Assembly (NCBI GenBank): GCA_000434915.1
Contig: FR882087.1
Location: 152,177 to 216,176 of the forward strand
Direction of reading: 5' to 3'
Length of the DNA stretch: 64,000 nt
DNA from: Ruminococcus sp. CAG:563
GTDB lineage: Bacteria > Bacillota > Clostridia > Oscillospirales > Acutalibacteraceae
Under the pieces are notes generated by a model that saw only the letters and a program-made list of their open reading frames with translations, had not been told where the DNA came from and did not search any database. The position numbers and the translations under genes are program-made. Below are positions 17,287-25,837 of the stretch, in pieces; the first letter of the stretch is position 1; each line of letters begins with the position of its first letter.

Positions 17287-18669
17287 TCAATCAATTTTTT
17301 CAATGGTATATTTAAAGGTGTTCTTCGCTCTTTCGTCACGCTTGTCGAAGAACGCTTCGGCCTGAGTGGGGAATGCGATATATGAAAGAACATCCTCTTC
17401 GCTGTGTGCCTTTGCGCCGATCTCGGCCTTTGCAGCCTCATAACCGTCGCCGAGAGTATCGGCATATCTGCCCTTGATCGGCTTCTCGTCGCCGAGAACC
17501 TTCTTGATAAGTGCCGGGTCAATCTTTCCGGGGGCCTTGCCGTACTCGCCTCTTACATAAGCACGAATTTCCTTGGAAACATTCTTGTATCTCTCGCCCG
17601 CAAGGACATTCGATGTTGCCTGAACACCGACCATCTGGCTCATCGGAGTAACAAGCGGCGGATAACCGAGGTCTTTTCTTACTCTCGGAGTTTCCTCAAG
17701 AACCTCTTCAAACTTATCCATCTTCTTCTGAGCCGTAAGCTGAGCAACAAGGTTTGAGAGCATTCCGCCCGGAACCTGATATGTCAAAGCGTCCGTATCC
17801 GTTGAAAGAACAACAGGGTTAAGAAGTCCGCTCTTAAGTGCGTCCGCCTTAACAGGCTTGAAGAAATCGTTGATCTCTTTGAGTACATCCGTATCAAGGC
17901 CTGTCTTGTAGCCGTCCTGAGTGAGGATATAGTTAAGAGTTTCGGTTGCCGGCTGGCTTGTGCCGCCCGAGAAGCTTGAAATTGCCGTGTCGATAACATC
18001 AACGCCGGCTTCTGCGGCCTTAAGCAACGTCATCGGGCCAAGGCCTGTTGTGCAGTGCGTGTGAAGGATAATCGGGAGTTTAACATTCTCCTTGAGTGCG
18101 CTTACAAGCTCATACGCTTCCTTCGGGCTGATGATACCTGCCATGTCCTTGATACAAATGGACTGAACACCCATGCTTTCCATGTCTTTTGCCAGCTTAA
18201 TATAAGATTTTGTGTTGTGCACGGGACTGAGCGTGTAGCAAATTGTACCCGAAGCGTGTGCGCCGGACTTAATAGTCTGGTCAACAGCAACCTCAAGGTT
18301 TCTTACATCGTTGAGTGCATCGAAAATTCTGATGATGTCGATTCCGTTCTCAACGCTCTTTGCGACGAACTTTCTTACAACGTCGTTCGGATAGTGCTTG
18401 TAGCCGAGAAGATTCTGACCTCTGAGAAGCATCTGAAGCTTCGTGTTCGGACACGCCTTGCGAATCTTTCTGAGTCTCTCCCAAGGATCCTCGTTAAGGT
18501 AACGCAGGCATGAGTCAAATGTTGCACCGCCCCAACACTCCAGCGAGTAGTAGCCCGCCTTGTCCATCGTTGAAAGAATAGGCTCAAAGGTTTCAAAAGG
18601 CATTCTCGTTGCAATCAGCGACTGCTGAGCGTCACGGAGAACTGTTTCTGTAAAATTGATTTTTTTCAT
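17287..18669 (-). CDS. oadA: Oxaloacetate decarboxylase alpha subunit (carboxyltransferase)
   Basis: 460 residues. Transfers the carboxyl group of oxaloacetate to biotin, releasing pyruvate. TETVLRDAQQSLIATRM at the N-terminus and the HMGL-like TIM barrel match the pyruvate-carboxylase carboxyltransferase family. LHTHCTTGLG supplies the metal-binding His residues. A conserved PYC_OADA domain occupies about 300-455. It lacks the C-terminal biotin domain of Klebsiella OadA, matching the separate carrier gene downstream. The start at 18669 is chosen because GGAAGG lies just before it; an upstream in-frame start at 18690 has none. Confidence 0.93.
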   Translation of the reverse strand: MKKINFTETVLRDAQQSLIATRMPFETFEPILSTMDKAGYYSLECWGGATFDSCLRYLNEDPWERLRKIRKACPNTKLQMLLRGQNLLGYKHYPNDVVRKFVAKSVENGIDIIRIFDALNDVRNLEVAVDQTIKSGAHASGTICYTLSPVHNTKSYIKLAKDMESMGVQSICIKDMAGIISPKEAYELVSALKENVKLPIILHTHCTTGLGPMTLLKAAEAGVDVIDTAISSFSGGTSQPATETLNYILTQDGYKTGLDTDVLKEINDFFKPVKADALKSGLLNPVVLSTDTDALTYQVPGGMLSNLVAQLTAQKKMDKFEEVLEETPRVRKDLGYPPLVTPMSQMVGVQATSNVLAGERYKNVSKEIRAYVRGEYGKAPGKIDPALIKKVLGDEKPIKGRYADTLGDGYEAAKAEIGAKAHSEEDVLSYIAFPTQAEAFFDKRDERAKNTFKYTIEKID

Positions 18670-18740
18670 AAGCTTTGCCTTCCAATTCAATTTCTGTAAT
18701 TATTGCCGTTATTCATTTTTATTTAGCACTTACCCAATAT

Positions 18741-20123
18741 TTAGAATGATATTTTTGAAGAAATATATTCACTGATTTCATCAATCGGCATACGAACCTG
18801 CTCCATTGTGTCTCTGTCACGAACCGTTACGCAGTTATCGTTGAGAGAATCAAAGTCAAATGTGATACAGAACGGTGTTCCGATTTCGTCCTCACGGCGA
18901 TATCTCTTACCGATTGAGCCTGTCTCGTCGAAGTCAACCATGAAATTCTTCTGAAGCTTCTCATAAACCTTGAGTGCATCGGCCGAAAGCTTTTTCGAGA
19001 GCGGAAGAACAGCTGCCTTGTAAGGAGCAATCGCCGGATTAAGGTGGAGAACAACTCTTGTATCGTTCTTCTCTGCGTCAATAACTTCCTCATCATATGC
19101 CTCACAGAGAAGTGCAAGAACCGTTCTGTCAAGTCCGTATGTGGACTCTATTATAAAAGGTATATATCTTTCGTTTGTTTCCGGATCGAGGTATTCGAGC
19201 TTCTGACCGCTGTATTCCTGATGTCTTGTGAGGTCAAAGTTCGTTCTGTTGTGTGTACCGTTGATCTCGCCCCATCCGAACGGGAAGAGAAATTCGATAT
19301 CGCACGCCGCCTTTGCATAGTGAGCAAGCTTCTCATGATCATGGAAGCGGAGATGCTCCTCGGCAATACCGAGATCCATATAATACCTATGACCGTAATC
19401 CTTGAAATACTCGTAGAGGTCCGCGTCCGTACCCTCTTTGCAGAATGTCTGAAATTCCATCTGCTCAAACTCAATCGTTCTGAATGTGAAGTTACCCGGA
19501 GTAATCTCATTTCTGAAAGCCTTGCCTATCTGACCGATGCTAAACGGAAGCTTGGCTCTCATACTGCGCTGTACGTTGAGATAGTTAACATACTCACCCT
19601 GCGCATTTTCGGGACGAAGATAAATAACGCTCTTTGCGTCGTTTGTAACTCCCCTGTATGTCTGGAACATGAGATTGAATTCCCTGATGTCCGTAAAATT
19701 GTGCTTGCCGCAGTTCGGGCACGGAATTGAGTGAGCCTTGATGTAATCAAACATTTCTTCCTTCGTCATGCCGTCTGCATGAGCGTTGGGGTCGAAGTTG
19801 TCGATGAGCTGGTCTGCTCTGTGACGCATTTTACATTCCTTGCAGTCAAGAAGCGGGTCGGAAAAGCTGGCAACATGGCCGCTTGCCTCCCAAACTCTCG
19901 GATGCATAAGAATATCTGCGTCAACCTCATAGCTGTTCCTGCGTTCCTGGATAAAACGCTTCCTCCATGTGTCCTTAACATTGTTTTTCAGTCTTGCACC
20001 GAGCGGGCCGTAATCCCATGTGTTTGCAAGACCGCCGTAAATATCGCTGCCGGCAAAAATAAATCCTCTGTTTTTGCAAAGGGCAACGATTTTGTCCATA
20101 GTTTTTTCTGTATTAGATAGCAT
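18741..20123 (-). CDS. glyS: Glycyl-tRNA synthetase (homodimeric class II)
   Basis: 460 residues, single-chain alpha2 type rather than the GlyQ/GlyS heterotetramer. Class II motifs are visible: an N-terminal GGLANTWDYGPLG, motif 2 FRNEITPGNFTFRTIEFEQ, and a C-terminal anticodon-binding domain. A zinc-type pair of CxxC motifs (DCKECK, CPNCG) lies near residues 90-150. The promoter is close to consensus. I looked for a glycine T-box in the leader and found no GGTGGNACC motif. Only 71 bases separate it from oadA with no clear terminator, so some read-through into the decarboxylase operon is possible. Confidence 0.96.
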   Translation of the reverse strand: MLSNTEKTMDKIVALCKNRGFIFAGSDIYGGLANTWDYGPLGARLKNNVKDTWRKRFIQERRNSYEVDADILMHPRVWEASGHVASFSDPLLDCKECKMRHRADQLIDNFDPNAHADGMTKEEMFDYIKAHSIPCPNCGKHNFTDIREFNLMFQTYRGVTNDAKSVIYLRPENAQGEYVNYLNVQRSMRAKLPFSIGQIGKAFRNEITPGNFTFRTIEFEQMEFQTFCKEGTDADLYEYFKDYGHRYYMDLGIAEEHLRFHDHEKLAHYAKAACDIEFLFPFGWGEINGTHNRTNFDLTRHQEYSGQKLEYLDPETNERYIPFIIESTYGLDRTVLALLCEAYDEEVIDAEKNDTRVVLHLNPAIAPYKAAVLPLSKKLSADALKVYEKLQKNFMVDFDETGSIGKRYRREDEIGTPFCITFDFDSLNDNCVTVRDRDTMEQVRMPIDEISEYISSKISF

Positions 20124-20158
20124 AAAACCAATTCTCCCTCATTGTAAAATCCTATGAA

Positions 20159-20187
20159 ATTATAAGATATTTCGACAAATAAGTCAA
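20159..20187 (-). promoter_or_regulatory. glyS promoter
   Basis: Reverse strand TTGACT (20182-20187), 17 bases, TATAAT (20159-20164). The rest of the 309-base gap up to 20432 is A+T-rich; apart from the cupin-gene terminator at 20376-20412 I see nothing in it. Confidence 0.75.
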
Positions 20188-20375
20188 TGAAAAAAGTATA
20201 TGAATAATCAGAACCCCTATCTTGAAAATATTGGTTAAATTGACATTTTATTAACAATTTTAATTTACATTTTGATTTTACTGCCTTTAAATTATAAAAT
20301 CAAGCATAATACGGTATACTCTTTATAGTAAAAAATAATTCGGATTTGATTGCAAATGCATATAAATAACACAAA

Positions 20376-20412
20376 CATAAAAACGGCCTCCCCTTGAATC
20401 AAGAGGAGGCTT
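20376..20412 (-). terminator. Terminator of the cupin/FGGY kinase operon
   Basis: Eleven-bp stem (20386-20396 with 20400-20410, arm GCCTCCCCTTG, one G:U pair) and a 3-base loop. GTTTTTATG follows on the reverse strand. Confidence 0.85.
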
Positions 20413-20432
20413 GGTGCTGTTTGCTGTTCCTT

Positions 20433-20765
20433 TTAAAATACAACCATCAAAAGCATTTTGAATTTTTCCTCGCCGAATACAGCATGCGGATGTCCGGCCG
20501 GCATCACGATCGTGTCGCCCTCATGCAAAATATATTCAACGCCGTCGATTGTGATTTTTCCGGTTCCGTCAAGGCACGTAACCATTGCATCTCCGCCCGA
20601 TTCGTGTGTGCTGATTTCCTCGCCCTTGTCAAAGGCGAAAAGCGTAACGCTCAGTGCGGAATTCTGTGCAAGAGTTTTGCTCACTACCTGACCTGTCTGA
20701 TATCCAACTTGGTCTTTAAGACTGAGGATTTCAGCGTTATTTATATTTTTATAACCGTTCGTAAT
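20433..20765 (-). CDS. Small cupin-domain protein, probable ATT start codon
   Basis: Single-domain cupin with the double-stranded beta-helix pattern: G-x-x-I-x-x-H (KGEEISTHESGGDA) and G-D-x-x-x-x-P-x-x-x-x-H (EGDTIVMPAGHPH). These supply metal-binding His residues. The conserved reading frame continues upstream of the only GTG (20684) to a TGA at 20768-20766. The codon right after that TGA, ATT at 20765, lies 5 bases behind a perfect AGGAGG. No ATG, GTG or TTG exists between 20684 and that point in frame. Starting at ATT gives 110 residues, a common length for this family, against 83 from GTG. It is downstream of the FGGY kinase with a 22-base gap, so co-transcribed. Function is unknown: a sugar isomerase/epimerase or regulator is possible. 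Confidence 0.75.
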   Translation of the reverse strand: MTNGYKNINNAEILSLKDQVGYQTGQVVSKTLAQNSALSVTLFAFDKGEEISTHESGGDAMVTCLDGTGKITIDGVEYILHEGDTIVMPAGHPHAVFGEEKFKMLLMVVF

Positions 20766-20787
20766 TCAGTCCTCCTGTTCGGTTATA

Positions 20788-22386
20788 TTATTGCTCATTT
20801 AACATCTGAAAATTCTTTTTGTTTGATGAATAAAGCTTTTTGAAAACCTCAAAGTTTTTGTCATAAACCTTTTTGTCTGCCGTACTCGGCTTAAACGACT
20901 TCTTGACAGGGATATAATTCTTAACACTGCCGAGGTCTTTAATGATTCCGAGACCGATTCCGATTATCGCCGCCGCACCGACTGCACCGACATCCTGCGG
21001 TTTTTCAACAACTTCAATCGTTCTGCCAGTTATATCGGCAAGAATCTGTGCCGTTACATCAGAGAGGGCGCCGCCGCCGACAAAGCGAATCGTCTGCGAT
21101 GTCTTTATCTTTCTGTCCTGAGCCTCAAGCATCCAGCGAAGGTGATAGCAAACACCCTCAATAACGGCCCTGAGCATATCCGATTTACCCGTATTAATAT
21201 TGATATTGAAGAACATTCCTGCGGCATTCGGATCTTCAAACGGACAGCGATTACCGTGAAGCCATGGGGTGAAAATTACTCCGTTTGCGCCTGCCGGTAC
21301 TGAATCGATAACCTCAGTCATGTAATCATAAAGGCTTGTATACGCTTTCTCGGTATGGTCGGTGATTCTCTTTTTCTCAATGAAAATTCCGATTTCGTCA
21401 AGGCAGAGATGATCCTTTACCCATTCAAGGCATTTGCCTGCGGTTTCCATCTCGGCGAAATAGTTGAAGCTGTTCGGGTCTGCACCGACGATTGCGGCAA
21501 TCATTGCCGAAGTATCAACAAGCTGTTTTTCAACAACAGTTCCTACCCAGCCGGACGTTCCCGAATAGATGTGGGTGTCACCGACAGAACAGCTGCCTGC
21601 ACCCACGCCGATAAGCGAAGCGTCGCCGCCGCCGCCAAACACGGGCGTTCCGGGCATAAGGCCAAGCTTTTCCGCCGCCTTTTCCGTAACTCCGCCCACC
21701 ATATCGGTCGATTCGATTATATCCGGCAGATGATTCATATTTACTTTGAAAATATCTGCAACGGTCTTGCTCCAGCCCTCTTTGCCCTTTCTTGTATCAT
21801 AAAGGAGAGTTGCAAACGCCGAATCCTTTGTCATTGTGAATTTATCCGTACAACGGCTGATAAGAAAATCCTTAACATCAAGCCACTTGTACGCTTTTTT
21901 GTAGTTCTGCGGCTCATGATTTTCGACCCACTTATATTTGTAAACAGGGTCTTTAACGCTGCATGAAACCGCACCCGTAACGGCAAGGGATTTGAGAAGC
22001 GGAACAATATTTGCTCCGGCAATCTGCAAACCGTATGCCATATATTTTTTCAGTTCTTCCTTGGCTCGCTGATCCATATAGCTCATCGGTCTGCGAACAG
22101 GATCGCCGTTTTTATCAACAAGAACAAGAGCCTGCATCTGAGAGCAGAACGAAATTCCGGCGATCTGCTCGGGCTTGATATCGGTCTTTGTGAAAATCTC
22201 TTTCGTGGTGGTGCACATAGCGTTCCACCATTCCTCGGCATCCTGCTCGGCACCGCCGTTTTCGAGAATATAAAGGTTGTATGAGCCGTAAGAATTGACA
22301 ATCGGTTTGATTTTTTTATCAATCTCAAACAGGCAGGTTTTAAGTCCTGTTGTTCCGACATCATATGCAATAACGTAAGCGCTCAT
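20788..22386 (-). CDS. FGGY-family carbohydrate kinase, xylulokinase-like
   Basis: 532 residues, two actin-like ATPase domains. The phosphate-1 motif is YVIAYDVGTTGLKTCLF at the N-terminus. Substrate-loop residues lie in QMQALVLVD and SYMDQRA. The FGGY signature region GGGALSDVTAQILADITG is near 430-447. It phosphorylates a ketose, ketose-like sugar or polyol; the substrate is not readable from sequence. The start at 22386 is chosen because of the upstream GGAG and the N-terminal strand. It is divergent from an aminotransferase and a class-II aldolase, which would fit kinase-then-aldol-cleavage catabolism of an unusual sugar. Confidence 0.88.
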   Translation of the reverse strand: MSAYVIAYDVGTTGLKTCLFEIDKKIKPIVNSYGSYNLYILENGGAEQDAEEWWNAMCTTTKEIFTKTDIKPEQIAGISFCSQMQALVLVDKNGDPVRRPMSYMDQRAKEELKKYMAYGLQIAGANIVPLLKSLAVTGAVSCSVKDPVYKYKWVENHEPQNYKKAYKWLDVKDFLISRCTDKFTMTKDSAFATLLYDTRKGKEGWSKTVADIFKVNMNHLPDIIESTDMVGGVTEKAAEKLGLMPGTPVFGGGGDASLIGVGAGSCSVGDTHIYSGTSGWVGTVVEKQLVDTSAMIAAIVGADPNSFNYFAEMETAGKCLEWVKDHLCLDEIGIFIEKKRITDHTEKAYTSLYDYMTEVIDSVPAGANGVIFTPWLHGNRCPFEDPNAAGMFFNININTGKSDMLRAVIEGVCYHLRWMLEAQDRKIKTSQTIRFVGGGALSDVTAQILADITGRTIEVVEKPQDVGAVGAAAIIGIGLGIIKDLGSVKNYIPVKKSFKPSTADKKVYDKNFEVFKKLYSSNKKNFQMLNEQ

Positions 22387-22596
22387 GTTCAACACTCCAG
22401 TCAAGTTAAATTTCTGTCTCTATTTTATCATAAACTGAGACAAAAGTAAAAATATTTTATGAATTTTTACAAAAATTTTTTAGTGACGTATTTAAAATCG
22501 GAACGATATGTGTTAGAATACTATCAAAGCAAAGTTTATATCGTAACTGTCAATAAATGAATCGCATTTTCGGCAGACCCTAAAGGAGGTTTTTTT

Positions 22597-24075
22597 ATGG
22601 GAAACAATTTTGCTATCAAAAATTATCTTGATGCCGATAAGGTCACAAAGGAGCTTGACGCTCTTATTAAAAAGCCGATTTACAGCATCAAACCGGAAGC
22701 TCTCAAGAAATACGAGAACGAATATTACGCAAAGAAATGTGCAAAGTCAAAGGAAATGATTGACATTGCCAAGCAGAGAATACCCGGCGGCGTTCAGCAT
22801 AACCTCGCATTCAACTATCCGTTCCCGCTTGTCTTTACAAAGGCATCGGGCAACAAGCTTTATGATATAGACGGCAACGAATACTACGACTTCCTTCAGG
22901 CGGGCGGCCCGACAATTATCGGCAGCAACCCTCCGGAGGTTCGTGAAAAGGTCATTGAGCTGCTCAACGACTGCGGCCCGTCAACAGGTCTTTTCCATGA
23001 GTATGAGTATAAGCTCGCTAATAAAATCGCCGAGTGCGTTCCGTCCGTCGAGATGTTCCGTATGCTCGGTTCGGGCACGGAAGCTTGTATGTGTGCGGTT
23101 CGTGTCGCAAGACTTGCGACCAATCACAAGAATATACTTAAAATGGGCGGTGCATACCACGGCTGGTCGGATCAGCTTGCTTACGGAATGAGAGTTCCGG
23201 GCACGAAGAACCTCCAGTCAAGGGGCGTTCCGATGTTTGTATTCAAACACACGGATGAGTTCTTCCCGAATGACCTCAACGACCTTGAAAGAAAGCTCAG
23301 GAAAAACGAGCTTACAGGCGGCACGGCAGGCGTATTCATTGAGCCTGTAGGTCCGGAGAGCGGAACAAGACCGCTGAGCAAGGAATTCATCAAGGGTGCG
23401 GAAGCACTCTGCCACAAGTACGGTGCACTGCTTATCTTCGACGAGGTTGTTACAGGCTTCAGAATCGGTCTTTCCGGTGCACAGGGCTATTTCGGAGTTG
23501 ATCCCGACCTAACAATCTTCGGCAAAATTGTTGCCGGCGGATATCCGGGAGCCGGCGGAATCGGCGGTCACAGAGATGTTATGGCTCACCTCGGTGCAGG
23601 CCTTGACTCCTCGGGCAAAAAGGTTAAGAAAGCAATGTGCGGCGGTACAATGGCGGCAACTCCGCTTTCTTGCGTTGCCGGTTATCATACAATTTGCGAG
23701 ATTGAAAGAACAAATGCCTGCGAAAAGGCAGGACTCATGGGCGACAGACTTATTGAGGGAATTCAGAAGTCCATCAAAAAGCATAATCTTCCGTTCGTTG
23801 CGTTCAACCAAGGCTCAATCTGCCACCTTGACACAGTAGGTACAATGCACTTTGCAATCAACTGGTCTAAGCCGTGGGAGATTCCGGAGATTCTCAAGCA
23901 GACAAGCGCACGTCAGAAAGAAATGGAGCATATGGGTGCCGCTTACATGGCGGAGGGTATGGTTACTCTCGCCGGCAGCAGACTTTACACCAGCGCAGCA
24001 TATACAGAAGAAGATATCGACGATGCAATCGCACGCTTTGACAGAGTATTTGACAACTGCGGCAGAATCGGCTGA
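22597..24075 (+). CDS. Class-III PLP aminotransferase, glutamate-1-semialdehyde aminomutase-like
   Basis: 492 residues. PLP fold type I, subgroup III. GSGTEACMCAVRVAR (about 158-172) is the cofactor phosphate-binding turn. LLIFDEVVTGFR has the Asp that contacts the pyridine nitrogen (about 282). TIFGKIVAGGYP has the Schiff-base Lys (about 310). It resembles HemL-like aminomutases, but about 60 extra N-terminal residues and the neighbourhood (sugar kinase, class-II aldolase) argue against haem synthesis. A role in transaminating or isomerising a sugar-derived amino compound is more likely, which is inference. AAAGGAGG precedes the ATG. Confidence 0.88.
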   Translation: MGNNFAIKNYLDADKVTKELDALIKKPIYSIKPEALKKYENEYYAKKCAKSKEMIDIAKQRIPGGVQHNLAFNYPFPLVFTKASGNKLYDIDGNEYYDFLQAGGPTIIGSNPPEVREKVIELLNDCGPSTGLFHEYEYKLANKIAECVPSVEMFRMLGSGTEACMCAVRVARLATNHKNILKMGGAYHGWSDQLAYGMRVPGTKNLQSRGVPMFVFKHTDEFFPNDLNDLERKLRKNELTGGTAGVFIEPVGPESGTRPLSKEFIKGAEALCHKYGALLIFDEVVTGFRIGLSGAQGYFGVDPDLTIFGKIVAGGYPGAGGIGGHRDVMAHLGAGLDSSGKKVKKAMCGGTMAATPLSCVAGYHTICEIERTNACEKAGLMGDRLIEGIQKSIKKHNLPFVAFNQGSICHLDTVGTMHFAINWSKPWEIPEILKQTSARQKEMEHMGAAYMAEGMVTLAGSRLYTSAAYTEEDIDDAIARFDRVFDNCGRIG

Positions 24076-24096
24076 TAAGATAAGGGGGACGTTTAA

Positions 24097-25314
24097 GTGT
24101 ACACTTTGGAAGAAGGCAAAAAGGCCGTTATCGAAGCCGGTCACAGACTGCTCGAAACAGGCCTCATAGCGAGAACGTGGGGAAACGTAAGTGCAAGAAT
24201 TTCGGACACTCAGTTTGTTATCACCCCGAGCGGCAGAGCATACGACACACTCACACCAGATGATATAGTTGTAGTCAACATTAACGATTGCAGCTATGAG
24301 GGCGACGTCAAGCCCTCGAGCGAAAAGGGCATTCATGCCGACGCTTACGCACTGAGAAGCGACGTCAACTTCGTTATACATACCCATCAGGTCAACGCTT
24401 CGGTTGTCGGAGCGGCAGGCATTGCCATTGACCCTGTGCCGAAAGCTTACAGAGATACTCTCGGCGAAACAGTTCCGTGTGCAGGCTACGGTATGCCGTC
24501 AACGGATAAGCTGAGAAATGCCGTTAAAAAGGAATATGCAAACAATCCCGATTGCAAGGCTTTTCTTATGGCTCATCACGGTGCGGTTTGCCTCGGCAAG
24601 GATTTTGACGAAACCTTTGAGATTATTCAGGCTCTTGAAAAAGCTTGCGAAATCAAGCTTGAAAAAGCATTTCTCATGTATGAGGGCACACCGGAATATA
24701 CGAAAAAAAATATGCTCAACAGCTATATCAGGCATACCGGCGGCAAGTCCTTGCCGGAGTATGTGTCGGATTTCGGCAGCAGCGTAAGAGACGGAAAATT
24801 TTTCCTGCTGACATTCAAGAGCGGAGCAAGCTTCAATGTTAAAATTAAGGGCTGCACCTGTGACAGTGATGCAAAACTGCCTGCGGTTGCGAAAATTCAT
24901 GCGGCAATTTACAAATCGTCGGATGTCAATTATATTCGTCATCTTTCCGAGAGCGACATCATTGCATACAGCATGACCTCTGATTACGTTGACGCAAGGC
25001 TTGACGATTTTGCTCAGATTGCAGGTGCAAAAATCAGTTCGTTCCGCTGGGACGGTTCGGCAAACTGTGCATCGGAAGCCGCAAGAAAAATCAAGGGCAA
25101 AAATGCCGTACTTATTCACGGCTCGGGTGCAATTATCACCGGCAAAACGATCGGCGACCTTGATGCGGTTGAGCTTGTCATGAGCAAGGAATGTAAAACT
25201 CAAATCGGTTCGCTCTTCCTCGGAAGCGGAGAACCTCTCGGCTATGCCGACCGTGTACTTCAGCGAGTTATCTATGTAAATAAATACTCCAAAAAGGCAA
25301 CAGAAGAGAGCTGA
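24097..25314 (+). CDS. Double class-II aldolase-domain protein (second domain degenerate)
   Basis: 405 residues with two class-II aldolase/adducin domains in tandem. The first (about 1-200) has the complete zinc site of fuculose-1-phosphate aldolase-type enzymes: Glu76 in PSSEKG, His95 and His97 in VIHTHQ, and His160/161 in AHHGAV. The second (about 205-395) keeps the fold pattern (AKIHAAIY, LIHGSGAIITG), but its HxH is reduced to IRHL, so it is probably structural. The GTG start is 7 bases after GGGGGA and 21 bases after the aminotransferase stop, so the two are co-transcribed. Likely an aldol cleavage or epimerisation of a phosphorylated sugar. Confidence 0.85.
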   Translation: MYTLEEGKKAVIEAGHRLLETGLIARTWGNVSARISDTQFVITPSGRAYDTLTPDDIVVVNINDCSYEGDVKPSSEKGIHADAYALRSDVNFVIHTHQVNASVVGAAGIAIDPVPKAYRDTLGETVPCAGYGMPSTDKLRNAVKKEYANNPDCKAFLMAHHGAVCLGKDFDETFEIIQALEKACEIKLEKAFLMYEGTPEYTKKNMLNSYIRHTGGKSLPEYVSDFGSSVRDGKFFLLTFKSGASFNVKIKGCTCDSDAKLPAVAKIHAAIYKSSDVNYIRHLSESDIIAYSMTSDYVDARLDDFAQIAGAKISSFRWDGSANCASEAARKIKGKNAVLIHGSGAIITGKTIGDLDAVELVMSKECKTQIGSLFLGSGEPLGYADRVLQRVIYVNKYSKKATEES

Positions 25315-25333
25315 GTTTAAAGTAAATAATCGA

Positions 25334-25380
25334 AAAGACTGTAAGTCACAAGGCAATGTGATTTACAGTCTTTGTTTTTC
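25334..25380 (+). terminator. Terminator of the aminotransferase/aldolase operon
   Basis: A long stem (25334-25350 with 25357-25373, core AAGACTGTAA) followed by TTTGTTTTTC. It begins 19 bases after the aldolase stop. Confidence 0.85.
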
Positions 25381-25395
25381 ACCCGGTATTTCATT

Positions 25396-25430
25396 AAAAC
25401 TGCCCTATCGATATATAACCGATAGAGCAG
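25396..25430 (-). terminator. Terminator of the XRE regulator gene
   Basis: Reverse strand CTGCTCTATCG (25420-25430) pairs with CGATAGGGCAG (25400-25410), one G:U pair, then TTTTAATG. It directly follows the stop at 25433. Confidence 0.8.
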
Positions 25431-25432
25431 CT

Positions 25433-25684
25433 TCATTCGTCATCATTATCATCAAAGCAATAATCGTTAAGCTCTTGAAAATCAAGAAATTCCGAAAGCG
25501 TCATATTAAAAGCAATCGCAATTTTGTGTAGGGTTTTGACCCGTGGATTCTTTGTTTCTCCCCTTACGATGTTGTCCAATGTAGATTGTTTAACATCACT
25601 CATAGTTGCCAACTTGTTTATTGATATTCCCCTTTTCTTGCATAGAGACTTAATCCTGTCTATATACAGCTCGGCATATTCCAT
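25433..25684 (-). CDS. XRE-family helix-turn-helix regulator
   Basis: 83 residues. The HTH_3 domain covers about 8-68 (GISINKLATMSDVKQSTLDNIVRG) and the C-terminal tail is acidic (DDNDDE). It is likely a repressor of itself and of the divergent gene, because three near-identical ACCC-N-GGGT palindromes occupy the 153-base divergent region. ATG follows GAGGTGAGG. There is no effector domain, so the signal could come from the partner protein or from protein turnover. The pair is more A+T-rich than its neighbours, suggesting acquisition. Confidence 0.9.
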   Translation of the reverse strand: MEYAELYIDRIKSLCKKRGISINKLATMSDVKQSTLDNIVRGETKNPRVKTLHKIAIAFNMTLSEFLDFQELNDYCFDDNDDE

Positions 25685-25703
25685 ATCCTCACCTCATTAT
25701 ATC

Positions 25704-25721
25704 TTACCCTTTTATGGGTTA
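25704..25721. promoter_or_regulatory. Operator O1 (palindrome TTACCC-N6-GGGTTA)
   Basis: Imperfect palindrome close to the XRE start codon, in its 5' leader or promoter. It is one of three related sites (O1-O3) spaced about 48-49 bases apart, start to start. Confidence 0.7.
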
Positions 25722-25751
25722 ATATAATGATAATATGTCATTCTCTTGTTG

Positions 25752-25769
25752 TTACCCGTATTCGGGTTG
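25752..25769. promoter_or_regulatory. Operator O2 (TTACCC-N6-GGGTTG)
   Basis: Second palindrome. It overlaps the first bases of the -35 box (25767-25772) of the rightward promoter, so binding would block polymerase. Confidence 0.75.
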
Positions 25770-25796
25770 ACAAATCGAATATAATTGAGGTAGAAT
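25767..25796 (+). promoter_or_regulatory. Promoter of the SLOG-like gene
   Basis: TTGACA (25767-25772), 18 bases, TAGAAT (25791-25796). The start is expected near 25803, inside operator O3. Confidence 0.75.
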
Positions 25797-25800
25797 AGTG

Positions 25801-25818
25801 TTACCCATATTCGGGTAT
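25801..25818. promoter_or_regulatory. Operator O3 (TTACCC-N6-GGGTAT)
   Basis: Third palindrome, covering the predicted transcription start of the rightward gene. O2 and O3 differ at few positions, so the same protein should bind both. Confidence 0.75.
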
Positions 25819-25837
25819 ATATTATGGAGGAATATAT

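Noticed and set aside
19044..19730. 228-codon open frame opposite glyS
   Set aside because: Antisense to glycyl-tRNA synthetase, no promoter or ribosome site, composition typical of a shadow frame.
20124..20432. Glycine T-box or glycine riboswitch before glyS
   Set aside because: No GGTGGNACC-type T-box and no tandem glycine aptamer features; the promoter lies only about 35 bases before the ATG.
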